Origin: Erythrobacter sp.
GTDB lineage: Bacteria; Pseudomonadota; Alphaproteobacteria; Sphingomonadales; Sphingomonadaceae
Length of the DNA stretch: 64,000 nt
Direction: 5' to 3'
Assembly: GCA_027311945.1 (NCBI GenBank)
Contig: DAICXZ010000029.1
Location: 1-64,000, forward strand
Shown here: piece after piece, positions 1 to 8,706 of the stretch
Numbering within the stretch: the first letter of the stretch is position 1
How the letters are laid out: every line of letters starts with the position of its first letter
Notes under the pieces: generated by a model
Database searches by the model: none
What the model was told of the DNA's origin: nothing
Seen by the model: the letters and a program-made list of their open reading frames with translations, nothing else
Position numbers and translations under genes: made by a program

Positions 1-57
1 CAGAACCTCCGGAAACTGGCCAAGATGCGGCCCATGCCGGGCCTCGCCACCGCCTGA
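1..57 (+). CDS. C-terminal fragment of a possible transposase (partial at window edge)
   Basis: An open frame enters from the left edge and stops with TGA at 55-57, giving 18 residues that begin QNLRKLAKMRP. From memory this resembles the basic C-terminal tail of IS1182-type transposases, and the downstream bases (about 116-138, with a GACTTTTTCAACGGAATAGG run) resemble the tail of such elements. Both points are recollection of a family look, not a match I could test. It could equally be the end of an unrelated basic protein. Confidence 0.35.
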   Translation, partial: QNLRKLAKMRPMPGLATA

Positions 58-196
58 GAGAGGCAGCGGCCTCACTCGCGCTCGATCCGGAACCTTAAAC
101 CAGCGCAGCCAGCGGCGACTTTTTCAACGGAATAGGCCCAAAAACGGATGCTAACTGGGCCTCTCTTAAATGACTGGTTCCTACACATTCCCGCCT
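58..196. other. Non-coding stretch, possible right end of an insertion element
   Basis: No gene is visible. A small hairpin, GGCCC (135-139) paired with GGGCC (157-161), lies just after the transposase-like tail described for 1-57. I cannot define a terminal inverted repeat or a target-site duplication because the left end of any element would be outside the window. Confidence 0.3.
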
Positions 197-775
197 TCAA
201 TCCCGCCCACAATAAAGCCCCGCTTCAGCCTCCCTCCGCCGCACCAGCCCCTTCATCACCTTCCCACCAGCATAGATCCAGCGCGAAAACTCCTCCGCCG
301 CGCCCTCATAGTCGCCCGCGATATGCCGCCTGGTCAGCGTTGCCCGCGCAATCGCGCCGGTGTTGTAGTGAAACGAGACCAGCGCATCGAACTGCTGCTG
401 GCTTGTCGGTGCATCACCGATAGCCTCGGCGACTTCCCCGGCGTGGCGTGCAAGGTCGGCCTCCAGCCGCGCGTCGCACTGCTCGCGGGTCCAGACGGTG
501 CCGGGGCCGATGCCTGCCCCCGTCGCGCCCCAGCCGATGGTCCAGGGATCGCCGCCCGTGCCGGGATCGGGGTAGGCTTCCACCATGCCGTCGGGCCTCA
601 GCTTCGCCAGCCCCTCGAACCGGCGCACCAGCGCCGCCCCCTGCGGGCTGACCGCGAGCGGGGATGGAAGCTCCAGCGCGGCGTCGATTGCGCTGTCGAG
701 TGCGCGGACGTTGTCGGGCGACAGCGGGCGGGCCAGCAGGTGGCGGACGGCGGCGAAAATCGGGGTACGGTTCAT
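197..775 (-). CDS. GH24 family lysozyme (phage endolysin type)
   Basis: A 192-residue muramidase of glycoside hydrolase family 24, the T4/P21 endolysin family, which cleaves the MurNAc-GlcNAc bond of peptidoglycan. The catalytic triad is visible as Glu54 (RRFEG), Asp70 (AYPDPGTG) and Thr79 (PWTIGWG). About 45 residues precede the catalytic domain; I see no clear signal peptide or signal-anchor there. The ATG at 775 is preferred to the in-frame start at 793 because GGAG lies nine bases upstream of it. No holin, spanin or other phage gene is adjacent, so it is either a domesticated endolysin or the last trace of a prophage. It lies downstream of glnA but is separated from it by a terminator. 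Confidence 0.85.
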   Translation of the reverse strand: MNRTPIFAAVRHLLARPLSPDNVRALDSAIDAALELPSPLAVSPQGAALVRRFEGLAKLRPDGMVEAYPDPGTGGDPWTIGWGATGAGIGPGTVWTREQCDARLEADLARHAGEVAEAIGDAPTSQQQFDALVSFHYNTGAIARATLTRRHIAGDYEGAAEEFSRWIYAGGKVMKGLVRRREAEAGLYCGRD

Positions 776-857
776 GAAAAGGCGCTCCGGCAAAACGAAT
801 CGCCTCCCCGGTTAGGCATTTCCAACCTCTGTAGGAAAGCGCCAAATGCCGCCCAGC

Positions 858-889
858 AAAAAGGGCCGCCCGGTTTCCCGAGCGGCCCG
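858..889 (-). terminator. Rho-independent terminator of glnA
   Basis: On the minus strand GGGCCGC and GCGGCCC pair around a GC-rich loop that can extend the stem, followed directly by TTTTT. It sits about 50 bases after the glnA stop codon and separates glnBA from the lysozyme gene. Confidence 0.8.
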
Positions 890-936
890 AATTTTGCGCT
901 ACATTGCCGTCAAGCAGCGAAGCGGTAGGCAGCAAA

Positions 937-2346
937 TCAGCCGCTGTAATACATGTCGTATTCGACCGGGGCAGGGGTCTGCTCGGTGCGATAGACTTCC
1001 GGCCACTTCAGTTCGATGTAGGCATCGATCTGGTCCTTGGTGAACACGTCGCCCTTCAGCAGGAACTCGTGATCGGCCTGGAGCGATTCCAGAGCTTCAC
1101 GCAAAGATCCGCAAACGGTCGGGATCTCGGCCAGTTCTTCCGGCGGCAGGTCGTACAGATCCTTGTCCGACGATTCGCCGGGATGGATCTTGTTCTCGAT
1201 GCCGTCGAGGCCCGCCATCAGCAGCGCCGAGAAGGCGAGGTACGGGTTCGCCAGCGGATCGGGGAAGCGGAATTCGACGCGCTTCGCCTTTTCGCCCGAG
1301 CCATAGGGAATGCGGCACGAGGCCGAACGGTTGCGGGCCGAGTAGGCCAGCAGCACCGGCGCTTCGAAGCCCGGCACCAGACGCTTGTAGCTGTTGGTGG
1401 TCGGGTTGGTGAAGGCGTTGCAGGCCTTCGCGTGCTTGATCACACCGCCGATGAAATAGAGGCAGGTTTCCGACAGACCGGCATATTCGTTGCCGGCGAA
1501 GGTCGGCTTGCCGTCCTTCCAGATCGACATGTGGGTGTGCATGCCCGAGCCGTTATCTTCCTTGATCGGCTTCGGCATGAAGGTCGCGGTCTTGCCATAG
1601 GCGTGGGCGACCTGGTGCACGACGTACTTGTAGACCTGCACGCGGTCGGCGGTTTCGACCAGCTTGCCGAAGGTGATGCCAAGCTCGTGCTGGGCAGCGG
1701 CCACCTCGTGGTGGTGCTTGTCCATCGGCAGGCCCATCTCGAGCATGGTCGAAACCATCTCGGCACGGATGTCCATGCAGCTGTCGATCGGCGCGACCGG
1801 GAAATAGCCGCCCTTGGCGCGCGGACGGTGGCCCATGTTGCCGCCTTCCATCTCGGTGGCAGTGTTGGTCGGCAGCTCGACATCGTCGATCTGGAAGCCC
1901 GAACCGGCATAGCCGTCCTCGAAGCGCACGTCGTCGAACATGAAGAACTCGGGCTCGGGGCCGACGTAGACGGTGTCACCGATGCCGGTGGTCTTCAGGT
2001 AGGCCTCGGCGCGCTTCGCGGTCGAGCGCGGATCGCGGCTGTAGAACTCGCCGTCCGACGGTTCGACGATGTCGCAGTTGATCGAGATCATCGGCGTGGC
2101 ACTGAACGGGTCGATGTAGACCGCGTCACAGTCGGGCTTGAGGATCATGTCGGACTCGTTGATGGCCTTCCAGCCGGCGATCGACGAACCGTCGAACATC
2201 AGGCCTTCTTCCAGCGCGTCCTCGTCGATGACGCCAGCGCACATCTGCAGGTGCTGCCACTTGCCTTTGGGATCGGTGAAGCGAAGATCGACCCACTCGA
2301 TCTCCTCTTCCTTGATGCGCTTCACGATATCAGCAGGAGTTGCCAT
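937..2346 (-). CDS. glnA: Type I glutamine synthetase
   Basis: Glutamine synthetase (469 residues), condensing glutamate and ammonia with ATP; the family forms a cytoplasmic dodecamer. The beta-grasp N-terminus is followed by the catalytic domain with [21 protein letters not shown] (ATP/metal region) and the [11 protein letters not shown] motif. Tyr398 in [11 protein letters not shown] is the expected adenylylation site, so activity is probably controlled by GlnE as in the GSI-beta subgroup. ATG at 2346 has GGAAGGA six bases upstream. It follows glnB by 81 bases in the same direction and is probably co-transcribed from the sigma-54-like promoter ahead of glnB. Confidence 0.98.
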   Translation of the reverse strand: MATPADIVKRIKEEEIEWVDLRFTDPKGKWQHLQMCAGVIDEDALEEGLMFDGSSIAGWKAINESDMILKPDCDAVYIDPFSATPMISINCDIVEPSDGEFYSRDPRSTAKRAEAYLKTTGIGDTVYVGPEPEFFMFDDVRFEDGYAGSGFQIDDVELPTNTATEMEGGNMGHRPRAKGGYFPVAPIDSCMDIRAEMVSTMLEMGLPMDKHHHEVAAAQHELGITFGKLVETADRVQVYKYVVHQVAHAYGKTATFMPKPIKEDNGSGMHTHMSIWKDGKPTFAGNEYAGLSETCLYFIGGVIKHAKACNAFTNPTTNSYKRLVPGFEAPVLLAYSARNRSASCRIPYGSGEKAKRVEFRFPDPLANPYLAFSALLMAGLDGIENKIHPGESSDKDLYDLPPEELAEIPTVCGSLREALESLQADHEFLLKGDVFTKDQIDAYIELKWPEVYRTEQTPAPVEYDMYYSG

Positions 2347-2385
2347 GATAATCCTTCCTTATGGAGTGTTTGGCGTGAATTGGAG

Positions 2386-2405
2386 GCGGGCCGTCGCAGG
2401 CCCGC
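2386..2405 (-). promoter_or_regulatory. Hairpin in the glnB-glnA spacer
   Basis: GCGGGCC and GGCCCGC form a perfect 7-bp stem with a 6-base loop between the glnB stop and the glnA ribosome-binding site. There is no T-run, so it is more likely an mRNA processing or stability element, or a partial attenuator, than a full terminator. Confidence 0.5.
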
Positions 2406-2427
2406 TGATGATTGTGCTCAGCGCCGC

Positions 2428-2802
<375 letters not shown>

Positions 2803-2850
2803 TCAGGAACGCCGATAGTGCCGCTTCCCCGGCAATCACATCAAGGTATT

Positions 2851-2867
2851 AACAAGAATCGTGCCAA
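2851..2867 (-). promoter_or_regulatory. Sigma-54 (RpoN) promoter candidate for glnBA
   Basis: The minus strand reads TTGGCACGATTCTTGTT, against the known consensus TTGGCACG-N4-TTGC. The GG (-24) element is perfect; the -12 element is TTGT instead of TTGC. It would start transcription near 2841, about 75 bases ahead of glnB. A short inverted repeat, GGTGT-GTG-ACACC (2868-2880), lies immediately upstream; it is not an NtrC consensus site. Confidence 0.65.
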
Positions 2868-3029
2868 GGTGTGTGACACCGGATTAGACAATCGCAGGCC
2901 CGAGCGAAAGGGCCGATTTGCGGCATCTGCAAAGCCACACCCGGCCAACGGGCAACGATGTTTCTTGTCGGGCGCTTGAAGGATTGCCTAAATGTTGGGC
3001 AGGCCATGCTGCATAACTGAGCAGGGCGC

Positions 3030-3956
3030 TCAGAGACGCAGGCCCGCATACTCGTCGCAACCCGCCATCAGGTTGAGCGACTGCACTGCCGCGCCGCTGG
3101 CACCCTTGCCGAGATTGTCGAGCACGGCGATCAGGCGCGCGTTCTTGCCCTCGGCATCGGCGCAGACGTGGATATCGATCCCGTCGGACGGCTCGGCCTC
3201 GGCGCGCAGCACCAGCTCATCGGGGCACTCCTCGTGCACGGTAATCGTGCGCATGTCGGCATAGGCCTCGGCGAGGCAGGCGCGCAGTTCCGCAGGCGGG
3301 GCGGCCTTGCGCATGGCCTCGATCGGCAACGGCACTTCCACCACCATGCCGCGATAGGCTGGCACCACCGAGGGCGCAAACACCGGCGGATAGGCGAGCC
3401 CCGTGCGCGCCTGCATCTCGGGCAGGTGCTTGTGGGCAAGGGTGAGGCCATAGGTGCGGAAGGCGAGGTCTGTCTCCTCGGCATAGCGCGCGATCAGGCC
3501 CTTGCCGCCGCCCGAATAGCCTGAAACCGCGTTGACCGTGTAAGGCCAGTCGCGCGGCAGCAGGCGGGCGCGGATCAGCGGCGTGATCAGCGCGATGAAC
3601 CCGGTGGAGTAGCAGCCGGGGTTCGAGACCTGTTTGGCGCCCGCCACCACTTCGCGGCCGACGATCTCGGGAAAACCGTAGATCCAGCCGGGCGCGGTGC
3701 GGTGGGCGGTGGAAGCGTCGATCACGCGCGTTCCGCTGTCGCCGTCGATCATCGCCACGGCTTCGCGCGCGGCGTCGTCGGGCAGGCACAAGATCACGAA
3801 ATCGGCGAAGTTTAGCGCGGTCTTGCGGCAGTCGGCGTCCTTGCGCTCGCCCTCGCTGAGGCGCACCAGTTCGAACTCGTCGCGCCCGGCCAGCCGGTCG
3901 GCGATTTCGAGGCCGGTGGTGCCCGCGCCACCGTCGATGAAGACATTGTACGCCAT
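3030..3956 (-). CDS. argC: N-acetyl-gamma-glutamyl-phosphate reductase (type 2)
   Basis: ArgC, 308 residues, reduces N-acetylglutamyl phosphate to the semialdehyde with NADPH in arginine synthesis. An N-terminal Rossmann motif (FIDGGAGTTGLEI) is followed by the catalytic cysteine Cys115 in SNPGCYSTG and the substrate loop SGYSGGGKG. The length is that of the shorter type 2 enzymes (about 310 rather than 345 residues). The ATG at 3956 lies nine bases after the stop of the SH3-like gene, suggesting one transcript with it and the aminopeptidase. Confidence 0.95.
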   Translation of the reverse strand: MAYNVFIDGGAGTTGLEIADRLAGRDEFELVRLSEGERKDADCRKTALNFADFVILCLPDDAAREAVAMIDGDSGTRVIDASTAHRTAPGWIYGFPEIVGREVVAGAKQVSNPGCYSTGFIALITPLIRARLLPRDWPYTVNAVSGYSGGGKGLIARYAEETDLAFRTYGLTLAHKHLPEMQARTGLAYPPVFAPSVVPAYRGMVVEVPLPIEAMRKAAPPAELRACLAEAYADMRTITVHEECPDELVLRAEAEPSDGIDIHVCADAEGKNARLIAVLDNLGKGASGAAVQSLNLMAGCDEYAGLRL

Positions 3957-3965
3957 CGCTGTTCC

Positions 3966-4328
3966 TTAGCCTGCCGTGGCCGGCTCAAGCCGGTCGATAT
4001 GGACATAGCCCACCGGGCCTTCGAGCGAGAGGCAGCCCCAGGCCCAGCTGCCGGTGATGTCGAGCAGCTCGAAGCTGTCGCCTTCCATCAGCACGCAAAG
4101 TTCCTCAGCCTGGTCGGAGGGGGCTGCGCGCAGGGTTGCGCCGCCTGGCATGACGGCGCGCGGCTGCGGCACCGCATAGTGCGGTACGAAGTGTTTGCCC
4201 GCCAGGCCAATGTGCGCAAGGTCGCCGCGCAGGGGCAAGTCATGGCCCTGCGGCCGGACAACCGGACCGGACAATGTAAACGGGCCTTGTACATGCGTGG
4301 AAGGCTGAGTGTTTTCGTTCTGGCTCAA
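3966..4328 (-). CDS. Stand-alone bacterial SH3-like protein
   Basis: A 120-residue protein. Residues about 45-115 (GKHFVPHYAVPQPRAV, then TLRAAPSDQAEEL, SWAWGCLSLEGPVGYVHIDRL) match the N-terminal SH3-like region of sphingomonad NlpC/P60 (C40) cell-wall peptidases, which are often encoded beside this aminopeptidase gene. The peptidase half is absent: the frame stops at 3966 and argC follows within ten bases. No signal peptide is visible. The start used is TTG at 4328 with no convincing ribosome-binding site, so the N-terminus is uncertain. It may be a remnant of a two-domain enzyme or a separate binding module. Confidence 0.7.
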   Translation of the reverse strand: MSQNENTQPSTHVQGPFTLSGPVVRPQGHDLPLRGDLAHIGLAGKHFVPHYAVPQPRAVMPGGATLRAAPSDQAEELCVLMEGDSFELLDITGSWAWGCLSLEGPVGYVHIDRLEPATAG

Positions 4329-4414
4329 GCGCCGGTTATCCGTAAATACTGGCTACAAGCGGCTGCGCTTAGACGGCGCGGCCCCATGGGGCAAGGCCGC
4401 GCGGTGAACGGGCG

Positions 4415-5812
4415 TTAACCGAAGCGCTGGCGCAACATATGGAATGCTGCCCTGAGGCCCAACGCCTCGCCGCCCTTGGGCCGCCCCGGCTTGGCCGTCG
4501 GACGCCAGGCGAAGGTATCGAAGTGCGCCCAGTCGATCGGGGTGCCATCGTTCTTTTCGCCGACGAATCGGTCAAGGAACAGCGCGGCCACGCTCGCCCC
4601 GGCATAGCCGCTGTTGGGGCTGTTTGTGAGGTCGGCGATGGGCGACTTCAGCCACTCGCCATAGGCATCATGCAGCGGCAGGCGCCAGACGGGGTCGTCG
4701 CTCTCCAGTCCGGCGGAAAGCAGCGCCTCGGCGGTGGCATCATCGCGGGTGAACAGGGCGGGCAGGTCCGGCCCCAGCGCCACGCGTGCCGCGCCGGTCA
4801 ATGTGGCGAAGTCGATCACCAGCTCGGGCGTGCTCTCGCTCGCCAACGCCAGCGCATCGGCCAGCACCAGACGTCCTTCGGCATCGGTGTTGCCGATCTC
4901 GACCGACAGGCCCTTACGACTGGAAAGAATGTCGCCCGGACGGAAGGAATTGCCCGAAATCGCGTTCTCGACCGCGGGGACCAGACATTGCAGCCGCACC
5001 TTGAGCCCGGCCTGCATGATCCATTCCGACAAGGCGAGGGCATGGGCCGCGCCGCCCATATCCTTCTTCATCAGCAGCATCCCGGAGGATGACTTTACAT
5101 CGAGCCCGCCCGAATCGAAACACACGCCCTTGCCGACGATGGCGATGCGCGGATGGGCATCGTCGCCCCAGTTCAGTTCTATCAGGCGCGGGGCATGCTT
5201 GCGCTCCGCCGCGCGGCCGACCGCGTGGACCATCGGAAACTCTTTTTCGAGCCGGTCGCCCCGCACCACCTCGATGCTAGCGCCATGGGCCTTGGAGATG
5301 CGCTCGGCCTCGGCTTCGAGCGCGGCAGGCCCCATGTCCTCGGCAGGTGTGTTGACCATGTCACGCACCAGCGCCACCGCGCGGGCCTCGGCTTCGACGG
5401 CTTCGATCTTGCCTGCCTCGGTAGTCAGCAGCACGCGCGGGCCTTCGCCCTCGCTGTCGCCGAGATAGCGGGTGAAACGATACTGCGCGGTCTGCCAGCC
5501 GTGCAGGGCAGGGCCGGCCGCGCCGCTGGCGAGTCGGTAAGTTCCGGCGGGCAGAACTTCGGCCAGTTTGGCCAGGCACCAGCTTGAAAGCGCTTCGGGA
5601 TCGGCCACCCCGCCGACGGCAAACCACCCGTCGCCCTCGGGCACGATGGCGGTTTCATAACCGCCCCCCTTGAACTTTTGCGCAGCCAGCGTAGCGCGTT
5701 GCGGGCCGCTCAGTCCTTTGGTGAAATTGTCGAAGCTGGCGGTGTTCACGAGGTGGATCGTGTGCGCGTCCTGGCCACGGTCGGGCTGGATCAGGGGTTC
5801 TGGAATGCTCAT
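4415..5812 (-). CDS. Leucyl aminopeptidase family protein (M17)
   Basis: A 465-residue two-metal aminopeptidase that removes N-terminal residues from cytoplasmic peptides. The metal and catalytic segments are in order: VGKGVCFDSGGLDVKS, MKKDMGGAA and the family signature NTDAEGRLVLADAL. The N-terminal third is a diverged regulatory domain. It is divergent from the lipoprotein gene at 5862 with only 49 bases between the start codons. The enzyme may be PepA-like or PepB-like; sequence reading alone does not settle which. Confidence 0.93.
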   Translation of the reverse strand: MSIPEPLIQPDRGQDAHTIHLVNTASFDNFTKGLSGPQRATLAAQKFKGGGYETAIVPEGDGWFAVGGVADPEALSSWCLAKLAEVLPAGTYRLASGAAGPALHGWQTAQYRFTRYLGDSEGEGPRVLLTTEAGKIEAVEAEARAVALVRDMVNTPAEDMGPAALEAEAERISKAHGASIEVVRGDRLEKEFPMVHAVGRAAERKHAPRLIELNWGDDAHPRIAIVGKGVCFDSGGLDVKSSSGMLLMKKDMGGAAHALALSEWIMQAGLKVRLQCLVPAVENAISGNSFRPGDILSSRKGLSVEIGNTDAEGRLVLADALALASESTPELVIDFATLTGAARVALGPDLPALFTRDDATAEALLSAGLESDDPVWRLPLHDAYGEWLKSPIADLTNSPNSGYAGASVAALFLDRFVGEKNDGTPIDWAHFDTFAWRPTAKPGRPKGGEALGLRAAFHMLRQRFG

Positions 5813-5861
5813 GATGCAGTCGCTTGCCTATTCGCGGCGAATTTGGGAAGAGACGAAGGGT

Positions 5862-6677
5862 ATGATGCGCGATTTTTTCTGGCTCGCCTCCGCGCTTGCG
5901 CTAGCCTCTTGCCAGGAGGCGGAGCAGCCCGATCAAGCTCCCCAGGCGCCGACCCCGCCCGAGACGGTGGCTTCGGGTGCCAAGGAGTCTGCGGCGCCCG
6001 CAGGCGGTGCGCGGCAGGTGACGGAGGAGACGGACACCTTCGTGTTCGACTATTCCTATCCGCAAGCCGCTGGCGACGTGCCTGAACTGGCCAAGTGGCT
6101 CGACGACCAGCTGACAGAGCGGCGCGATGCGCTGGCGCTGAGTGCGGCGCGCGACAAGGAAGAGGCGCGCGACAATGGCTTTCCGTTCAACAAGTATTCC
6201 TCCAACACCGAGTGGGAAGTTGTTGCCGATCTGCCCGGCTGGCTGAGCCTGTCCGCCGAAATCTCCACCTATACCGGCGGGGCTCATCCCAACTACGGGT
6301 TCGATTCGATGGTATGGGACGAGGAGCGCAACATTCCGCTCGAACCGATCGCCTTCTTCACTTCGCCCGATGCGCTCGATGCGGTGCTGGGCAAGGAGCT
6401 GTGCGAGAAGCTCAACCAGGAGCGCGCCAAGCGGCGCGGCGTTCCGGTGGAGGAAGGTTCGGACGACCCGTTCGAGGCCTGCGTCGCGATCAGCGAGCCG
6501 AACCTGCTGCTCGGCTCGGCGGGCGGGCAGAAGTTCGACCGGATCGGCGTGAAGATCGCACCCTATATCGCCGGGCCCTGGGTCGAGGGCAGCTACGAGT
6601 TCACCTTTGCGATGACGCCCGAGATGCTCGAAACCGTCAGCCCGGAGTATCGCGAGATCTTTGCGGTCGGAAAATAG
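5862..6677 (+). CDS. Lipoprotein with RsiV-type DUF4163/DUF3298 region
   Basis: A 271-residue predicted lipoprotein: MMRDFFWLASALALASC has a lipobox with Cys17 as the acylated residue. A low-complexity Pro/Ala linker (about 20-55) precedes a domain containing WLSLSAEISTYTGGAHPNYGFDSMVWD, typical of the DUF4163/DUF3298 proteins whose best-known member is RsiV, the lysozyme-sensing anti-sigma factor. No sigma-factor gene is adjacent, so a signalling role is not implied. The start is one of two neighbouring ATGs at 5862 and 5865; longer upstream frames lack a signal peptide. Confidence 0.8.
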   Translation: MMRDFFWLASALALASCQEAEQPDQAPQAPTPPETVASGAKESAAPAGGARQVTEETDTFVFDYSYPQAAGDVPELAKWLDDQLTERRDALALSAARDKEEARDNGFPFNKYSSNTEWEVVADLPGWLSLSAEISTYTGGAHPNYGFDSMVWDEERNIPLEPIAFFTSPDALDAVLGKELCEKLNQERAKRRGVPVEEGSDDPFEACVAISEPNLLLGSAGGQKFDRIGVKIAPYIAGPWVEGSYEFTFAMTPEMLETVSPEYREIFAVGK

Positions 6678-6754
6678 GGGGGTTCGAAGCCTGAGCCGGT
6701 CAGAAAAGTGGCTGGCGGCTCGAAATTGTGTGCAAGCCGCGCTACATGGGGCGG

Positions 6755-7582
6755 ATGACGAAATATCAACACGTAGATGCCGACGCCGATATGGTGCGTG
6801 ACGGCACGATCAAGCTGCACGGGCCCGAAGGGTTCGAGGGCATGCGCAAGGCCGGGCGGCTGGCCGCCGAAATCCTCGATGCGCTGGCCGACCATGTCCG
6901 CCCTGGCGTGACCACCGGCGAGCTGGACGACATTGTGCGGCAGATGACGCTGGCGGGCGGCGGTGTGCCCGCTACGCTTGGCTACCATGGCTATACGCAT
7001 TCGTGCTGCATCTCGCTCAACCACGTGGTTTGCCACGGTATTCCAAGCGACAAGAAGCTGAAGGATGGCGACATCCTCAACATCGACGTGACCCCGCTGG
7101 TCGATGGCTGGCATGGCGATACGAGCCGCATGTTCCTCGTCGGCGACGTGCCTTTGAAGGCGCGCAAGCTGGTGGAAGTTACTTACGAATGCCTGATGAT
7201 TGGCATTGCCGAGGCGCGCCCCGGTGCGCGGGTGGGCGATATCGGCGCGGCGATCCAGGCCCATGCCGAGCGGCACCGTTATGGCGTGGTGCGCGATTTC
7301 TGCGGCCATGGCCTCGGCCGCCTGTTCCACGATGCGCCCGAGGTGATTCACGCTGGGCGCGCGGGGACGGGGCCGGAGCTGCGTCCGGGTATGTTCATGA
7401 CGATCGAGCCGATGATCAACCTCGGCAAGCCCGCGGTGAAGGTGCTGAGCGACGGCTGGACCGCGGTGACGCGCGACAAGAGCCTGTCGGCACAGTTCGA
7501 GCATTCGATCGGCATCACCGAGGACGGCTGCGAGATCTTCACCAAGAGCCCGACCGGACGCGACCAGCCGCCTTATCTATAA
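6755..7582 (+). CDS. map: Methionine aminopeptidase, type I
   Basis: Removes the initiator methionine from nascent proteins. The metal ligands appear in order: the HGYTHSCCISLNHVVCHGIP substrate segment, DILNIDVTP and HGDTSRMF (two Asp), FCGHGLGRLFHDAP (His), MTIEPMIN (Glu) and QFEHSIGIT (Glu/His side). At 275 residues it has a slightly extended N-terminus for the type I class. Alternative in-frame starts exist at 6728 (GTG) and 6746 (ATG); I chose 6755 because the sequence from MTKYQH onward resembles relatives. Confidence 0.95.
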   Translation: MTKYQHVDADADMVRDGTIKLHGPEGFEGMRKAGRLAAEILDALADHVRPGVTTGELDDIVRQMTLAGGGVPATLGYHGYTHSCCISLNHVVCHGIPSDKKLKDGDILNIDVTPLVDGWHGDTSRMFLVGDVPLKARKLVEVTYECLMIGIAEARPGARVGDIGAAIQAHAERHRYGVVRDFCGHGLGRLFHDAPEVIHAGRAGTGPELRPGMFMTIEPMINLGKPAVKVLSDGWTAVTRDKSLSAQFEHSIGITEDGCEIFTKSPTGRDQPPYL

Positions 7583-7662
7583 GGCCGTGAAAGGTTGATC
7601 GGGCTCAAGGATTTTTGCGTAGGGATCGGCATGGTGCAGGCCCTTCATTGTGGAGCCCTCAG

Positions 7663-8034
7663 ATGATGAACACTGCCCTCAAGTCCTCGCTGCTCGTCCT
7701 TCCGCTGATCCTCGGCGCTTGCCAGACCGTCCCCGCCGATCAGGTGCAAGCCGCGCCGCCTATTGCCTCCAGCGATGGCCATGCGCTGGCGCAGGCGGCC
7801 TGTGCGGGCTGTCATTCGGTGGAGCGCTACGGCCTGTCGCCGAACCCCAAGGCGCCGGAGTTTCCGACCATCGCCAACGCGCGCGGACTGAGCGTGGCGA
7901 CGCTGACCAACTGGCTGCGCAACGCGCACAACTATCCCGAAGAGATGGACTTCTATCTCGAGGATGACGAGACCGCCTCACTGGTCGGCTATATCCTCAG
8001 CCTGCGCGACGAGGCCTATCAGCCGCCGCGTTAA
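7663..8034 (+). CDS. c-type cytochrome lipoprotein
   Basis: A 123-residue small cytochrome. The first 20 residues end in the lipobox LILGAC (acylated Cys20); the heme motif is Cys47-Ala-Gly-Cys50-His51 (CAGCHS). A C-terminal methionine in YPEEMDFYL is a candidate axial ligand, and the end YILSLRDE is the usual closing helix of class I cytochromes. The ATG at 7663 has GGAG seven bases upstream. It is convergent with ccmBA, the heme exporter needed for cytochrome c maturation. The electron partner is unknown. Confidence 0.85.
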   Translation: MMNTALKSSLLVLPLILGACQTVPADQVQAAPPIASSDGHALAQAACAGCHSVERYGLSPNPKAPEFPTIANARGLSVATLTNWLRNAHNYPEEMDFYLEDDETASLVGYILSLRDEAYQPPR

Positions 8035-8043
8035 GGCGGGCGC

Positions 8044-8706
8044 CTAGCCTTCGCGCGAAGCCCGGATTGCCGCGCCGCCCGCAAAGGGGGCCATGGCCAC
8101 CAGCACGAGGCTGATCGCAGCCGTCAGTGCAAGCCCGCCTTCGCCGCCGGTCGAAAGCGCGCCCGCGCCGAAGATCAGCAGCGGCACCGCGAGCGGGATC
8201 ACCAGCAGCCCGGCGAGCGCCGCCCCGCCTCCACGCAGGCTCACGGTGACAGCGGCGATGATGATGCCGATCGCGGCCAGCCCCGGTGTGCCTGCTAGCA
8301 GGCCCAGCTCGACCACGCGCAAGGTTGCGCCGTCGATCCCGACCAGCGCGCTGGCGGGCAGGGCGGCGAGCATCACGAACGGCCCGAAGCTGAGCCAGTG
8401 GGCGATCAGGCGCACGGCCACCACCAGCTCTTCGGAGAGGCCGCGCAGGGCCCACTGGTCGAACATGCCTGCTTCGAGGTCGGGCGCGAACAGCCGGTCG
8501 AGCGGGAGGATCGCGGCGAGCAATGCGGCGACCCAGATCACTCCGCCGCCGGTGCCTGCCAGCAAGGTGGGATTGGGGCCGATGGCGAAGGGATACAGCA
8601 TCGCCACGGCAAGGAAGAACAGCAGCGGCAGCAAGGTGCCGCCGCCCTGTGCGCCGGGGAGCAGCCGGCCGAGGTCGCGCCGCAGCAGGCCCAGTGCGGC
8701 GCTCAT
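8044..8706 (-). CDS. ccmB: Heme exporter protein CcmB
   Basis: A 220-residue inner-membrane permease of the CcmABCD complex for cytochrome c maturation. Six hydrophobic segments are visible, including TLLPLLFFLAVAMLYPFAIG near the N-terminus and the CcmB-typical FAPDLEAGMFDQWALRGL loop. The start overlaps the end of ccmA by four bases (ATGA), as usual for this pair. ccmC and ccmD are not in the window. Confidence 0.93.
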   Translation of the reverse strand: MSAALGLLRRDLGRLLPGAQGGGTLLPLLFFLAVAMLYPFAIGPNPTLLAGTGGGVIWVAALLAAILPLDRLFAPDLEAGMFDQWALRGLSEELVVAVRLIAHWLSFGPFVMLAALPASALVGIDGATLRVVELGLLAGTPGLAAIGIIIAAVTVSLRGGGAALAGLLVIPLAVPLLIFGAGALSTGGEGGLALTAAISLVLVAMAPFAGGAAIRASREG

